Of a DNA stretch of 61,933 nucleotides, positions 55,515-61,933 are shown piece after piece. The notes under the pieces are model-generated. The model searched no databases, was not told the DNA's origin, and saw only the letters and a program-made list of their open reading frames with translations. Positions within the stretch are counted from its first letter, which is position 1; every line of letters starts with the position of its first letter. The DNA lies in assembly GCA_903899375.1 (NCBI GenBank), contig CAIUIT010000082.1, positions 1 through 61,933 on the forward strand, read 5' to 3'. The position numbers and the translations under genes were made by a program. The stretch is from an uncultured Actinomycetes bacterium (GTDB lineage: Bacteria; Actinomycetota; Actinomycetes; Nanopelagicales; Nanopelagicaceae).

Positions 55515-56248
55515 TGTTTGTAGGTTTAGGAACAGTAATTAATGTAGGAACAATTATCCTAGGTTCGGCTCTTGGAATTTTTGGAGGTGCCCGCTTCCCA
55601 CCAAAACTGCGCGTACTTGTAACCGATGTACTCGGCTGCGTAACTCTTATTAATGCCGCTGATAATCTGAAGAGTATCTGGGCTCACACTTTTGTAGCAT
55701 CAGTTCCCAAAGGTTGGACGACTTTGGGTACCTTACTTGCCCTTATTCTCGGGGGAGTGGTGGGCTACCTATTGCATATCGAAGGGCGCCTAGAGAATTT
55801 AGGTTTAAGTATTAAGGCGCGCTTCGGCACTCGCGACAAGGGATCTTTTCTCGAGGGATTCATGGCTGCATCATTACTTTTCGCCATAGGCCCCTTAGCA
55901 ATTCTGGGCAGCGTGAGCGATGGCATGCACACCGGAATACAGCAACTGGTGTTGAAGAGCACTCTCGATGGCTTTGCCGCAATGGCTTTTGCAACAACTT
56001 TCGGTTGGGGGGTCGCATTTTCAGCAGTACCCGTAGCGATCTATCAATTCGGATGGACCGCCGTAGGATTTTTCTTGGGTAATATCTTGACTCAATATCA
56101 GGTGCAATCTTTGACTGCTGTTGGTGGGGTCATGCTCTTTGGTATTGGTTTGCGACTCCTCAACATCAAAGTTATGGCCGTTGGAGATCTTTTACCGGCG
56201 TTAATCTTTGCGCCGCTCGTTGCATTAGCGGCACATCAATTTATCTAA
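55514..56248 (+). CDS. DUF554 membrane protein (YdfK/YqgA family)
   Basis: Membrane protein of 244 aa with about seven helices. GLGTVINVGTIILGSALGIFGG at the N-terminus and GFMAASLLFAIGPLAILGSVSDG, followed by FGWGVAFSAVPVAIYQ, are the family landmarks. The function of DUF554 proteins is not established; transport is only suspected. ATG shares one base with the uppP stop. It converges on the alcohol dehydrogenase gene with a 4-base gap and no terminator. Confidence 0.85.
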   Translation: MFVGLGTVINVGTIILGSALGIFGGARFPPKLRVLVTDVLGCVTLINAADNLKSIWAHTFVASVPKGWTTLGTLLALILGGVVGYLLHIEGRLENLGLSIKARFGTRDKGSFLEGFMAASLLFAIGPLAILGSVSDGMHTGIQQLVLKSTLDGFAAMAFATTFGWGVAFSAVPVAIYQFGWTAVGFFLGNILTQYQVQSLTAVGGVMLFGIGLRLLNIKVMAVGDLLPALIFAPLVALAAHQFI

Positions 56249-56252
56249 TCCC

Positions 56253-57293
56253 TTAGAATGTCGAAGCGTCAATGACGAAGCGATATTTAACATCGCTTGC
56301 AACTGTGCGCTCGTAAGCCTCGTTGATGTAATTGGCGTTAATGACTTCTACATCACTGAGAATATTCTTCTCGGAACAGAAATGCAGCATCTCTTGCAAT
56401 TCAGGGAGGCCACCGATCATAGAACCGGCCAAAGATCGGCGAAGTCGCAGCAAGTTAAAGCCACTTACTTCATAGGGCTTGCCAGGCAACCCAATAACAA
56501 CAAGAGCACCATCCAACTTCAAGAGTCCAAGGTAGAGATTGATATCAAGATCGGCAGATACGGTATTGAGAATCAGGTCAAAGCTCTCATTGAGTCCCTC
56601 AAAGGCCTGAGGATCTTTTGTGACAATAAAGTGCTTAGCTCCCATACGTTTTGCATCGCTCTCTTTATTTGGCGAATGCGAGAATACGGTTACTTCAGCT
56701 CCCATAGCTACGGCAAATTTCACGCCCATATGCCCAAGTCCACCCAAGCCGATGACGCCGACCTTGCTTCCGACTCCTGCTTTCCAGTGGCGAAGAGGGG
56801 AGTAGAGCGTGATTCCAGCACAGAGCAAGGGCGCTACGCCGGAGAGTTCCAGGTTCCCTGGAACCAGAACTGCATAATCTTCGTCAATAACGTACTTGTT
56901 GGAGTATCCGCCCAAGGCAACCGTCGTTCCATCGCGCTCGTACCCGTTGTAGGTGCCGGTCATGCCTTCCAAGCAATATTGCTGTTGGCCGGCCAAACAG
57001 TTCTCACAGGTGCGGCATGAGTCGATAAAGACGCCCACTCCAACTTGATCCCCAATGGAGAACTTTGTTACTGATGAACCGATGGCTGTGACTACTCCAA
57101 CGATTTCATGACCGGGAACCATGGGGAATATCGCCGATCCCCATTCTTCTCGCGCCTGATGAATATCTGAGTGGCAGATTCCGGAGTATTTAACATCAAA
57201 GGCAATATCTCCAGCGCGCAATTCTCGTCTCACAAATGAATAGGGTTGTAGGGGAGCTTTTGCTTTTAGTACTGCATAACCACGAGTTTCCAT
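56253..57293 (-). CDS. Zinc-dependent NAD(P) alcohol dehydrogenase (YahK/CAD-like)
   Basis: Medium-chain dehydrogenase of 346 aa. Catalytic zinc ligands are in YSGICHSDIHQ, PGHEIVG and LLCAGITLY; the structural zinc lobe has four cysteines in CRTCENCLAGQQQYC. The Rossmann loop is GLGGLGHMGVK and FSHSPNK favours NADP(H). It groups with broad aldehyde reductases such as YahK and cinnamyl alcohol dehydrogenases; the physiological substrate cannot be told. The ATG at 57293 is preferred to the TTG at 57302. A TAAGGT box lies 12 bases before the ATG. Confidence 0.92.
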   Translation of the reverse strand: METRGYAVLKAKAPLQPYSFVRRELRAGDIAFDVKYSGICHSDIHQAREEWGSAIFPMVPGHEIVGVVTAIGSSVTKFSIGDQVGVGVFIDSCRTCENCLAGQQQYCLEGMTGTYNGYERDGTTVALGGYSNKYVIDEDYAVLVPGNLELSGVAPLLCAGITLYSPLRHWKAGVGSKVGVIGLGGLGHMGVKFAVAMGAEVTVFSHSPNKESDAKRMGAKHFIVTKDPQAFEGLNESFDLILNTVSADLDINLYLGLLKLDGALVVIGLPGKPYEVSGFNLLRLRRSLAGSMIGGLPELQEMLHFCSEKNILSDVEVINANYINEAYERTVASDVKYRFVIDASTF

Positions 57294-57364
57294 GGGGCGC
57301 AAGGTACCTTACTTATCTCCAAATTTCCCAAGGAGCTTTGGTGAAGGGTCGATTCCACACTTGT

Positions 57365-57447
57365 GTCCGAGAAGGGAGTTGAACCCTCAAGCCCTTGCGG
57401 GCACTAACACCTCAAGCTAGCGCGTCTGCCAATTCCGCCACCCGGAC
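57365..57447 (-). tRNA. tRNA-Leu (anticodon GAG)
   Basis: The minus strand reads GTCCGGGTGGCGGAATTGGC onward and folds as a class II tRNA of 83 bases. The acceptor stem GTCCGGG/CTCGGAC has one G-U pair. The anticodon stem is CTAGC/GTTAG with loop TTGAGGT, so the anticodon is GAG (codons CUC/CUU). The long variable arm GCCC-GCAA-GGGC and the T arm GAGGG-TTCAACT-CCCTT fit tRNA-Leu. CCA is not encoded; the next bases are ACA. Confidence 0.95.
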
Positions 57448-57484
57448 CGGTGCAGTCATTGATCCCTCTAGGGGAGCGACTGAG

Positions 57485-57515
57485 TGTGTAAGGATACCAA
57501 AACATTCTTGGTCAA
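57485..57515 (-). promoter_or_regulatory. Promoter of tRNA-Leu
   Basis: On the minus strand TTGACC (57515-57510) is followed after 18-19 bases by TTACAC/TACACA (57491-57485), about 40 bases before the tRNA. The -35 shares bases with TTGGTC, the plus-strand -35 of the peptidase gene. Confidence 0.45.
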
Positions 57516-57531
57516 GTTGCCATCGCTAGGG

Positions 57532-57537
57532 CAGAAT
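57532..57537 (+). promoter_or_regulatory. -10-like box CAGAAT for leaderless M20 peptidase
   Basis: CAGAAT ends 6 bases before the ATG at 57544, with TTGGTC 18 bases upstream of it at 57508-57513. Confidence 0.4.
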
Positions 57538-57543
57538 GAGGGC

Positions 57544-58857
57544 ATGACAACCACTGAGTTGAGCGCGATAGAAGATGACTGCATCCAGATCCTCCAGGAG
57601 TTAATCCGCATCCCGAGTGTTAACTACGGGGAAGGTAAAGGAGATGAAGAGGCAGTAGCTCGATATGTAGTTGCTAAATTGGCAGAAGTTGGGATCGAAT
57701 CAGAGCTCATAGAGACAGCGCCAAAGAGATTCAACGTCGTTGCTCGAATTCCTGGAAGAGATACCACCCGTCCAGGGCTAGTGGTTCACGGACATCTCGA
57801 TGTCGTGCCTGCCAATGCAGCTGATTGGAGTTTCGAGCCTTTCTGTGGAGACATAAAGGATGGCTATGTTCTTGGACGTGGAGCTGTAGATATGAAAGAT
57901 GGCGATGCCATGTTCTTATCTATCGTTCGCTCTTGGGCGCGCACTGGTTTCGTACCACCTCGCAATATTCTCCTCATCTTCTTTGCTGACGAAGAGGCTG
58001 GCAGCACCTTCGGTTCACACTGGATGGTTGAAAATCGACCAGATATTTTTGAGGGGTATTCTGAGGCTATCTCGGAGGTAGGTGGGTTCTCTGTCACGAT
58101 TACTGGAGGCCATCGCCTCTACTTCATCGAGACAGCAGAAAAAGGAATTCAATGGATGGAGATCACAGCGCGCGGCTCGGCCGGCCATGGCTCATTCATC
58201 AATAATGACAACGCGGTTACAAAGTTAGCTCGAGTTATCTCTAGAGTGGGTGCACATGTCTGGCCGCAACGAGAGACAGCAACCGGGGCAAAGTTCTGGG
58301 GCAAGATCGCGGAGCTGACTGGCGATAAATACGATCCCGCAAACGCGACTGACCTGCTCAAACATATAGGCGGGGCTGCTCGCATGATGGGCGCAACAAC
58401 TCAGAATACTTCCAATCCATCCATGCTTAACGCTGGATATAAGGCAAATGTGATTCCAGGCTCAGCAACTGCGGTCGTGGATGGGCGTTTCCTTCCTGGC
58501 TTCGAACACGAACTCGAAGAGACAATGCGTCAGATCGTTGGTGCCGATGCAGAAATTTCCGTACTTGTTCGCGACAAGGCGCTAGAAGTAGATTTCTCTG
58601 GACCACTCGTAGAGGCGATGACTGCTGCGGTTTTATCACAAGATCCGCAAGGGATCCCCGTTCCTTATCTCATGAGCGGCGGAACAGATAACAAGGCGCT
58701 TAGTGAGTTGGGGATCATTGGCTACGGGTTCAGCCCACTTCGACTCCCAGATGACCTGGACTTTTTTGCGCTATTCCACGGGGTCGATGAACGTGTTCCT
58801 GTTGAAGGAGTTAAATTTGGAGTGCGCGCACTGGTGCACTTCTTCGAAAACTGTTAG
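57544..58857 (+). CDS. M20 family metallopeptidase
   Basis: Di-zinc peptidase/deacylase of 437 aa (ArgE/DapE/CPG2 group). Metal ligands are in VVHGHLDVVPAN and GAVDMKDGDAM, the catalytic Glu pair in FFADEEAGSTFG, and the distal His in the C-terminal part (FALFHGVDERVPV). The inserted lid domain (about 195-310) is present. The family includes dipeptidases and acyl-amino-acid deacylases; the substrate is not clear. The track start at 57484 is replaced by the ATG at 57544, which has a promoter box at leaderless spacing. It converges on the aldo/keto reductase with no gap. Confidence 0.9.
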   Translation: MTTTELSAIEDDCIQILQELIRIPSVNYGEGKGDEEAVARYVVAKLAEVGIESELIETAPKRFNVVARIPGRDTTRPGLVVHGHLDVVPANAADWSFEPFCGDIKDGYVLGRGAVDMKDGDAMFLSIVRSWARTGFVPPRNILLIFFADEEAGSTFGSHWMVENRPDIFEGYSEAISEVGGFSVTITGGHRLYFIETAEKGIQWMEITARGSAGHGSFINNDNAVTKLARVISRVGAHVWPQRETATGAKFWGKIAELTGDKYDPANATDLLKHIGGAARMMGATTQNTSNPSMLNAGYKANVIPGSATAVVDGRFLPGFEHELEETMRQIVGADAEISVLVRDKALEVDFSGPLVEAMTAAVLSQDPQGIPVPYLMSGGTDNKALSELGIIGYGFSPLRLPDDLDFFALFHGVDERVPVEGVKFGVRALVHFFENC

Positions 58858-59811
58858 TTAAAACTTGCGGGTAGATATTTCGTCAAGGGCTTGGCGCACT
58901 TGGGCAGGTATTTCAATCTCTTCCACCGACAACGCGCCACGCAATTGCGCTCCTGTTCGAGCCCCCACGATGGCGCTGCTGACACCGGGCTGATCTCTCA
59001 CCCAACTGAGTGCGACTTCAATAGGGGAGTACCCCAAGCCTTCTGCTGCTACGCAAACAGCATCAACTATCGAACGCGCTCTTTGATCTAAATACGGTGC
59101 AATAAAACCAGAGAAGTGTGGGCTAGCTCCCCGGGAGTCTGAGGGAGTGCCATTGCGATATTTTCCGGTTAAGACTCCACGTCCAAGTGGTGACCACGCG
59201 ATGAATCCAAGCCCAACCGACTCACATGCTGGTAACAGTTCAGTTTCTATCTCCCGATTAAGAAGAGAGTATTCCGATTGCGCAGAACTGAGGGTGACTT
59301 TTCCGAAGAATGGATTTTGAATTGTGGCGGCTCGTGCTACCTGCCACGCTGCAAAATTGGAGACCCCTACATAACGAACTCGCCCACTCGACACCGCAAA
59401 ATCCAGTGCGGAGAGGGTTTCTTCCAAAGGTGTAGAGGGATCCCACTGGTGTATCTGCCATAGATCGACGTAATCAATACCGAGACGTTCGAGAGAGGCG
59501 TCGAGATCACTCAAGAGAGATGATCGGGAATTGTTGATGGATCGCTCGCCAGACTTGAAAGTGATTCCAGCTTTGGTAGCAATCGTGACCTCATCGCGCC
59601 CCACAAGAGTTCCCAGGAATCCACCGATAACGCGTTCGGCATCACCATCTCCATATACGGCAGCGGTGTCAATAAAACTTCCGCCAGCATCTAGGTAAAT
59701 TCGAAGCTGATTAGCCGCCTCGTGTTCATCGGTGTCCCGACCCCAGGTCATAGTTCCGAGTCCGATTCGCGAAACGTGTAGACCTGTCCGTCCTAAGGTG
59801 CGCTTCTCCAT
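58858..59811 (-). CDS. Aldo/keto reductase
   Basis: NADPH-dependent (beta/alpha)8 reductase of 317 aa. RTLGRTGLHVSRIGLGTMTWG opens the barrel; DTAAVYGDGDAERVIGGFL carries the catalytic Asp and Tyr, TIATKAGI the lysine, and YVDLWQIHQWD the histidine. ERLGIDYVDL and VGVSNFAAWQ fit the AKR11/13-like soil-bacterial group. Substrate unknown. The ATG is 6 bases after a TAGGGT box. The gene is divergent from the phosphoglycerate mutase-like gene. Confidence 0.92.
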   Translation of the reverse strand: MEKRTLGRTGLHVSRIGLGTMTWGRDTDEHEAANQLRIYLDAGGSFIDTAAVYGDGDAERVIGGFLGTLVGRDEVTIATKAGITFKSGERSINNSRSSLLSDLDASLERLGIDYVDLWQIHQWDPSTPLEETLSALDFAVSSGRVRYVGVSNFAAWQVARAATIQNPFFGKVTLSSAQSEYSLLNREIETELLPACESVGLGFIAWSPLGRGVLTGKYRNGTPSDSRGASPHFSGFIAPYLDQRARSIVDAVCVAAEGLGYSPIEVALSWVRDQPGVSSAIVGARTGAQLRGALSVEEIEIPAQVRQALDEISTRKF

Positions 59812-59817
59812 GAGGCG

Positions 59818-59823
59818 ACCCTA
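59818..59823 (-). promoter_or_regulatory. -10 box TAGGGT for leaderless aldo/keto reductase
   Basis: On the minus strand TAGGGT ends 6 bases before the ATG at 59811. Confidence 0.5.
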
Positions 59824-59847
59824 GCAACCCGCGGACGAATTTCTCGG

Positions 59848-59853
59848 TAACCT
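59848..59853 (+). promoter_or_regulatory. -10 box TAACCT for the phosphoglycerate mutase-DUF3090 operon
   Basis: TAACCT ends 6 bases before the ATG at 59860. Confidence 0.5.
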
Positions 59854-59859
59854 ACGAAC

Positions 59860-60531
59860 ATGGCAAAGTCATCAGGTTGCGAGGTAGTCCTCCTTCGGCA
59901 TGCCCATTCAACTGCCAACCTCAAAGGGATACTTGCTGGTCGCGACAATCGAGTGGGACTTTCGCCCCGGGGGAAGATAGAGGCCGGAGAGGTAGCCGAC
60001 CTGCTTAAATCTGGAAATTTTGATGCTATTTATTCATCACCACTTCGTCGTTGCAAAGAGACAATCGCTCCGCTTCTCGCACTCAAGAAGCAGAAGGTGG
60101 AGTTCTTGGATGGTCTCCTTGAGATGGAATATGGTCGTTGGTCTGGAAAATCTCTCTCACTTCTGGCCAAAGAGGAGCTTTGGAAGGCAATTCAAAGTCG
60201 TCCAAGCACAGTGCGATTTCCTGGGGGTGAAAGTTTCTCTGAGATGTCCTTGCGTGCAAACCAGGCGGTGATGGCAAAAGCGATGGGCAAGAGTCGGATA
60301 TTGATCGTTTCTCACGGTGATGTCATTAAATCGATCGTCGCATTCCACTTGGGTCTGGCCCTAGACCTATTTCAACGGATCTCCATCGATCCCGCATCAA
60401 TTACTACGATTCGATTGCCGAATTCCCAAGTTATTCAAGTTAACTCCACCGCGCATTTGCAGAAGGGCACCTCGGGAGTCAAAGGAAAGCGTGATCGCTT
60501 CACCTTGGGTGGAGGACAGGGAACTGTATGA
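59860..60531 (+). CDS. Histidine phosphatase family protein (MSMEG_4193-like)
   Basis: Phosphoglycerate mutase-fold protein of 223 aa. The phosphohistidine motif is VVLLRHAHSTANLKGILAGR, the acid residue lies in LLEMEYGRWSG, and the second His is in LIVSHGDVIKSI. This is the MSMEG_4193 branch found beside DUF3090 in most actinobacteria. It is probably a phosphatase rather than a glycolytic mutase; the substrate is unknown. GTGA-type overlap (4 bases) with the next gene makes a tight operon. Confidence 0.9.
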   Translation: MAKSSGCEVVLLRHAHSTANLKGILAGRDNRVGLSPRGKIEAGEVADLLKSGNFDAIYSSPLRRCKETIAPLLALKKQKVEFLDGLLEMEYGRWSGKSLSLLAKEELWKAIQSRPSTVRFPGGESFSEMSLRANQAVMAKAMGKSRILIVSHGDVIKSIVAFHLGLALDLFQRISIDPASITTIRLPNSQVIQVNSTAHLQKGTSGVKGKRDRFTLGGGQGTV

Positions 60532-61091
60532 GCAGATTTATTTATAGCCACGAGAACGTATCTCGCTGCATCGTCGGGACGGTTGGATTGCCCGGAGAGC
60601 GTCAATTCTTTCTGCAGGTAGTCTCCCCGCTAGAAACGACATGCGTTGCCATCGAGAAGTCGCAAGCAATGGCACTCTCTGAACGGCTTCGAATCATGAT
60701 GCGTGAACTTCGCCGAAATCAACTGGCGAGTCTGGATGAACTCAATGTCACCGTTGAACGTGATGATACAGCGCTGGAATTTCCAATCACTGAGGATTTC
60801 AGAGTTGGAGTAATTGGTATCAGTTGGGATCAAGAGACTCAACGAATTCTTGTTGAAGCGCAGGCGATAGGTGATGAAACGATCACCGAGTTATTGGATG
60901 AAGATGAGGTGGCGTTGATCGAAGATGCCCCAGATCTTCTCTCATTCAAGCTCCGGATACATCAGGCCCGCGCATTCTGCGATCGAACCGATGCGGTGGT
61001 CGCCGCCGGTAGACAACCCTGTCCTTTTTGCGGACTTCCTGTCGATCCGGCCGGCCATCTCTGTCCGCGCGCGAACGGATATCGCCGTTGA
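60528..61091 (+). CDS. DUF3090 protein with C-terminal zinc ribbon
   Basis: Protein of 187 aa of an actinobacterial family (DUF3090). SRFIYSHENVSRCIVGTVGLPGERQFFLQ at the start is typical. The C-terminus has a zinc-ribbon-like CPFCGLPVDPAGHLCPRANGYRR. Function is not established. It is always next to the histidine phosphatase and the SCO1664-type protein, with 4-base overlaps on both sides here, so the three products probably work together. Confidence 0.9.
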   Translation: MSRFIYSHENVSRCIVGTVGLPGERQFFLQVVSPLETTCVAIEKSQAMALSERLRIMMRELRRNQLASLDELNVTVERDDTALEFPITEDFRVGVIGISWDQETQRILVEAQAIGDETITELLDEDEVALIEDAPDLLSFKLRIHQARAFCDRTDAVVAAGRQPCPFCGLPVDPAGHLCPRANGYRR

Positions 61092-61780
61092 CTCCTGAAC
61101 AAAAGATCATCGAGAGCGGCGAATTGCAGGTAGAAGGGCGATTTGTAGATGCCTCTAATGCCACGCTCTTCGCAAAATGTGTTGTGGGCGCAGAAGAAGT
61201 CGCCGTGATTTACAAACCAATCGCAGGAGAGCGCCCGTTGTGGGATTTCCCTGATGGAAACTTGGCACAACGTGAGCTGGCCGCCTACTTACTCTCCGAG
61301 GCCCTACAACTACATCTCGTACCATTCACCATTATGCGCGATGGCACCTTCGGACCGGGAATGGTGCAAGAGTGGATTGAAATTGACGAGGAGTTAGATA
61401 TCGTCGAATTGACTAATAGCGAGAACGATCGTATCCGTCAGATGGCTCTCTTCGATGCCATCATCAACAACACAGATCGCAAATACGGACATATTCTCCC
61501 GACGAAAGATGGCCCCATTTATGGATGCGATCACGGGGTGACTTTTCATACCGATCCCAAACTCCGAACCGTCATATGGCAATTTGCCGGCAAAGAGTTC
61601 ACCGCCAATGAATTGCAGGTGCTGCGTAGCGCCAGCGAACTCGCCTCGAAAGAGACCGACGGAATGATCTCTGCCGCCGAACTTTCTGCCTTGAATTCCA
61701 GAATTGCTGACCTTCTTGGCGCAGGAGTCTTTCCGGAGCCGAGCGAAGATTGGCCAGCCGTCCCTTGGCCGCCTTTTTAG
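61088..61780 (+). CDS. SCO1664 family kinase-like protein
   Basis: Protein of 230 aa with a reduced PI3/4-kinase- or HipA-like fold. VAVIYKPIAGERPLWDFP has the ATP-binding lysine, and FDAIINNTDRKYGHIL with YGCDHGVTFH provide the catalytic Asp/Asn and the metal-binding Asp. It may phosphorylate a protein or small molecule; no substrate is known. The TTG at 61088 overlaps the DUF3090 stop by 4 bases; the ORF track's earlier start lies inside DUF3090 and is a shadow. Confidence 0.85.
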   Translation: MTPEQKIIESGELQVEGRFVDASNATLFAKCVVGAEEVAVIYKPIAGERPLWDFPDGNLAQRELAAYLLSEALQLHLVPFTIMRDGTFGPGMVQEWIEIDEELDIVELTNSENDRIRQMALFDAIINNTDRKYGHILPTKDGPIYGCDHGVTFHTDPKLRTVIWQFAGKEFTANELQVLRSASELASKETDGMISAAELSALNSRIADLLGAGVFPEPSEDWPAVPWPPF

Positions 61781-61781
61781 G

Positions 61782-61787
61782 TAGCCT
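61782..61787 (+). promoter_or_regulatory. -10 box TAGCCT for mshC
   Basis: TAGCCT ends 9 bases before the mshC ATG, giving a leader of two or three bases at most. Confidence 0.35.
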
Positions 61788-61796
61788 TATCGCCTC

Positions 61797-61933
61797 ATGG
61801 ATATTCTAAATAACCCTTGGCCGAGTCCAACCCTTCCAGGTATTGACCATCCCGTGCCGAGTTTGCGATTGCAGAGCACAAGCGGCTCCTTTGAAATTCT
61901 GCCCGGCTCGCAGCAGAGAATGTACATCTGCGG
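61797..61933 (+). CDS. mshC: Cysteine--1-D-myo-inosityl glucosaminide ligase (MshC), N-terminal fragment
   Basis: The window ends 45 codons into this gene. The start MDILNNPWPSPTLPGIDH, then LRLQSTSGSFEILPGSQQRMYICG, matches the N-terminus of MshC and of CysRS, from which it derives; the Cys before the edge would be a zinc ligand. The N-terminal PxPxLPG pattern and the place behind DUF3090-SCO1664 favour MshC over CysRS. MshC joins cysteine to GlcN-inositol in mycothiol synthesis. The catalytic HIGH motif lies outside the window. Confidence 0.8.
   Translation, partial: MDILNNPWPSPTLPGIDHPVPSLRLQSTSGSFEILPGSQQRMYIC

Noticed and set aside
1-61933. Mobile elements, prophage, CRISPR arrays, defence islands, biosynthetic gene clusters
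   Set aside because: None of the ORFs resembles a transposase, integrase, phage, Cas or defence protein, no long direct repeats were seen, and gene order is conserved core order throughout.

Overview
The window reads as one uninterrupted stretch of core chromosome from a small, streamlined actinobacterium. Three things point there. (1) Gene order follows the actinobacterial plan known from Mycobacterium: thrS-HIT-pgsA-patA-pimA, pdxS/pdxT-yebC-ruvCAB-secDF-rel, hisS, alaS-ruvX-mltG-aroE/C/K/B/Q-efp-nusB-pyr operon, mihF/gmk-rpoZ-coaBC-metK-priA-def-fmt-rsmB-rpe, hisE-hisG, uppP, and DUF3090-SCO1664-mshC. (2) Lineage-specific genes are present: phosphatidylinositol-phosphate synthase, PimA, mIHF, and the start of mshC (mycothiol synthesis). 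(3) Base composition is only around 50 % GC by eye, and genes overlap or abut almost everywhere. That combination fits the freshwater Nanopelagicales (acI) or a close relative; the exact genus is a guess. There are no insertion sequences, phage genes, CRISPR arrays or integrases, and no gene-free stretch above 300 bases. The two largest gaps are the FMN riboswitch region (50771-51026) and the tRNA-Leu region (57303-57543), followed by the rel/DUF349-MBL divergent region (18616-18817).

Layout. 1-6.8 kb: the end of a class IV aminotransferase, thrS, a HIT hydrolase, a reduced EF-G-like G-domain remnant on the minus strand, then the phosphatidylinositol mannoside genes pgsA-patA-pimA and a membrane protein. 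6.8-18.6 kb: a DUF3048 lipoprotein, PLP synthase (pdxS, pdxT), yebC, ruvCAB, secD-secF, rel, and a DUF349 protein on the minus strand. 18.8-32 kb: a metallo-hydrolase, three tRNA synthetases (hisS, aspS, alaS), DUF948, ruvX, mltG, five shikimate-pathway genes, efp and nusB. 32-42.6 kb: a complete UMP operon (pyrR-pyrB-pyrC-carA-carB-pyrK-pyrD-pyrF) in which every gene overlaps the next. It ends in a single ORF that joins the nucleoid protein mIHF to guanylate kinase. 42.6-50.8 kb: rpoZ, coaBC, metK, a degenerate priA, def, fmt, rsmB, rpe. 50.8-54.6 kb: an FMN riboswitch ahead of a PnuC/RibM-like riboflavin transporter, hisE-hisG, and a phosphoserine phosphatase whose ACT domain is cut off by an in-frame stop, then an ABC ATPase. 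54.6-61.9 kb: uppP, DUF554, a zinc alcohol dehydrogenase, tRNA-Leu(GAG), an M20 peptidase, an aldo/keto reductase, and the cluster phosphoglycerate mutase-like / DUF3090 / SCO1664 kinase-like / mshC (cut by the window edge).

Regulation visible in sequence. Many genes that start a transcription unit carry a TANNNT box, often TAGGCT or a close variant, exactly 6-7 bases before the start codon. This implies leaderless mRNAs and fixes several starts. Where a leader exists it appears to do something: the pyrR leader has a PyrR-type loop and a helix that hides the Shine-Dalgarno, and the riboflavin transporter leader has an FMN aptamer with mutually exclusive pairings.

Most notable: the mIHF-guanylate kinase fusion with its own internal Shine-Dalgarno and in-frame GTG; the serB gene split by a single in-frame TAA; and the EF-G-like remnant that has lost its GTP-binding signatures.
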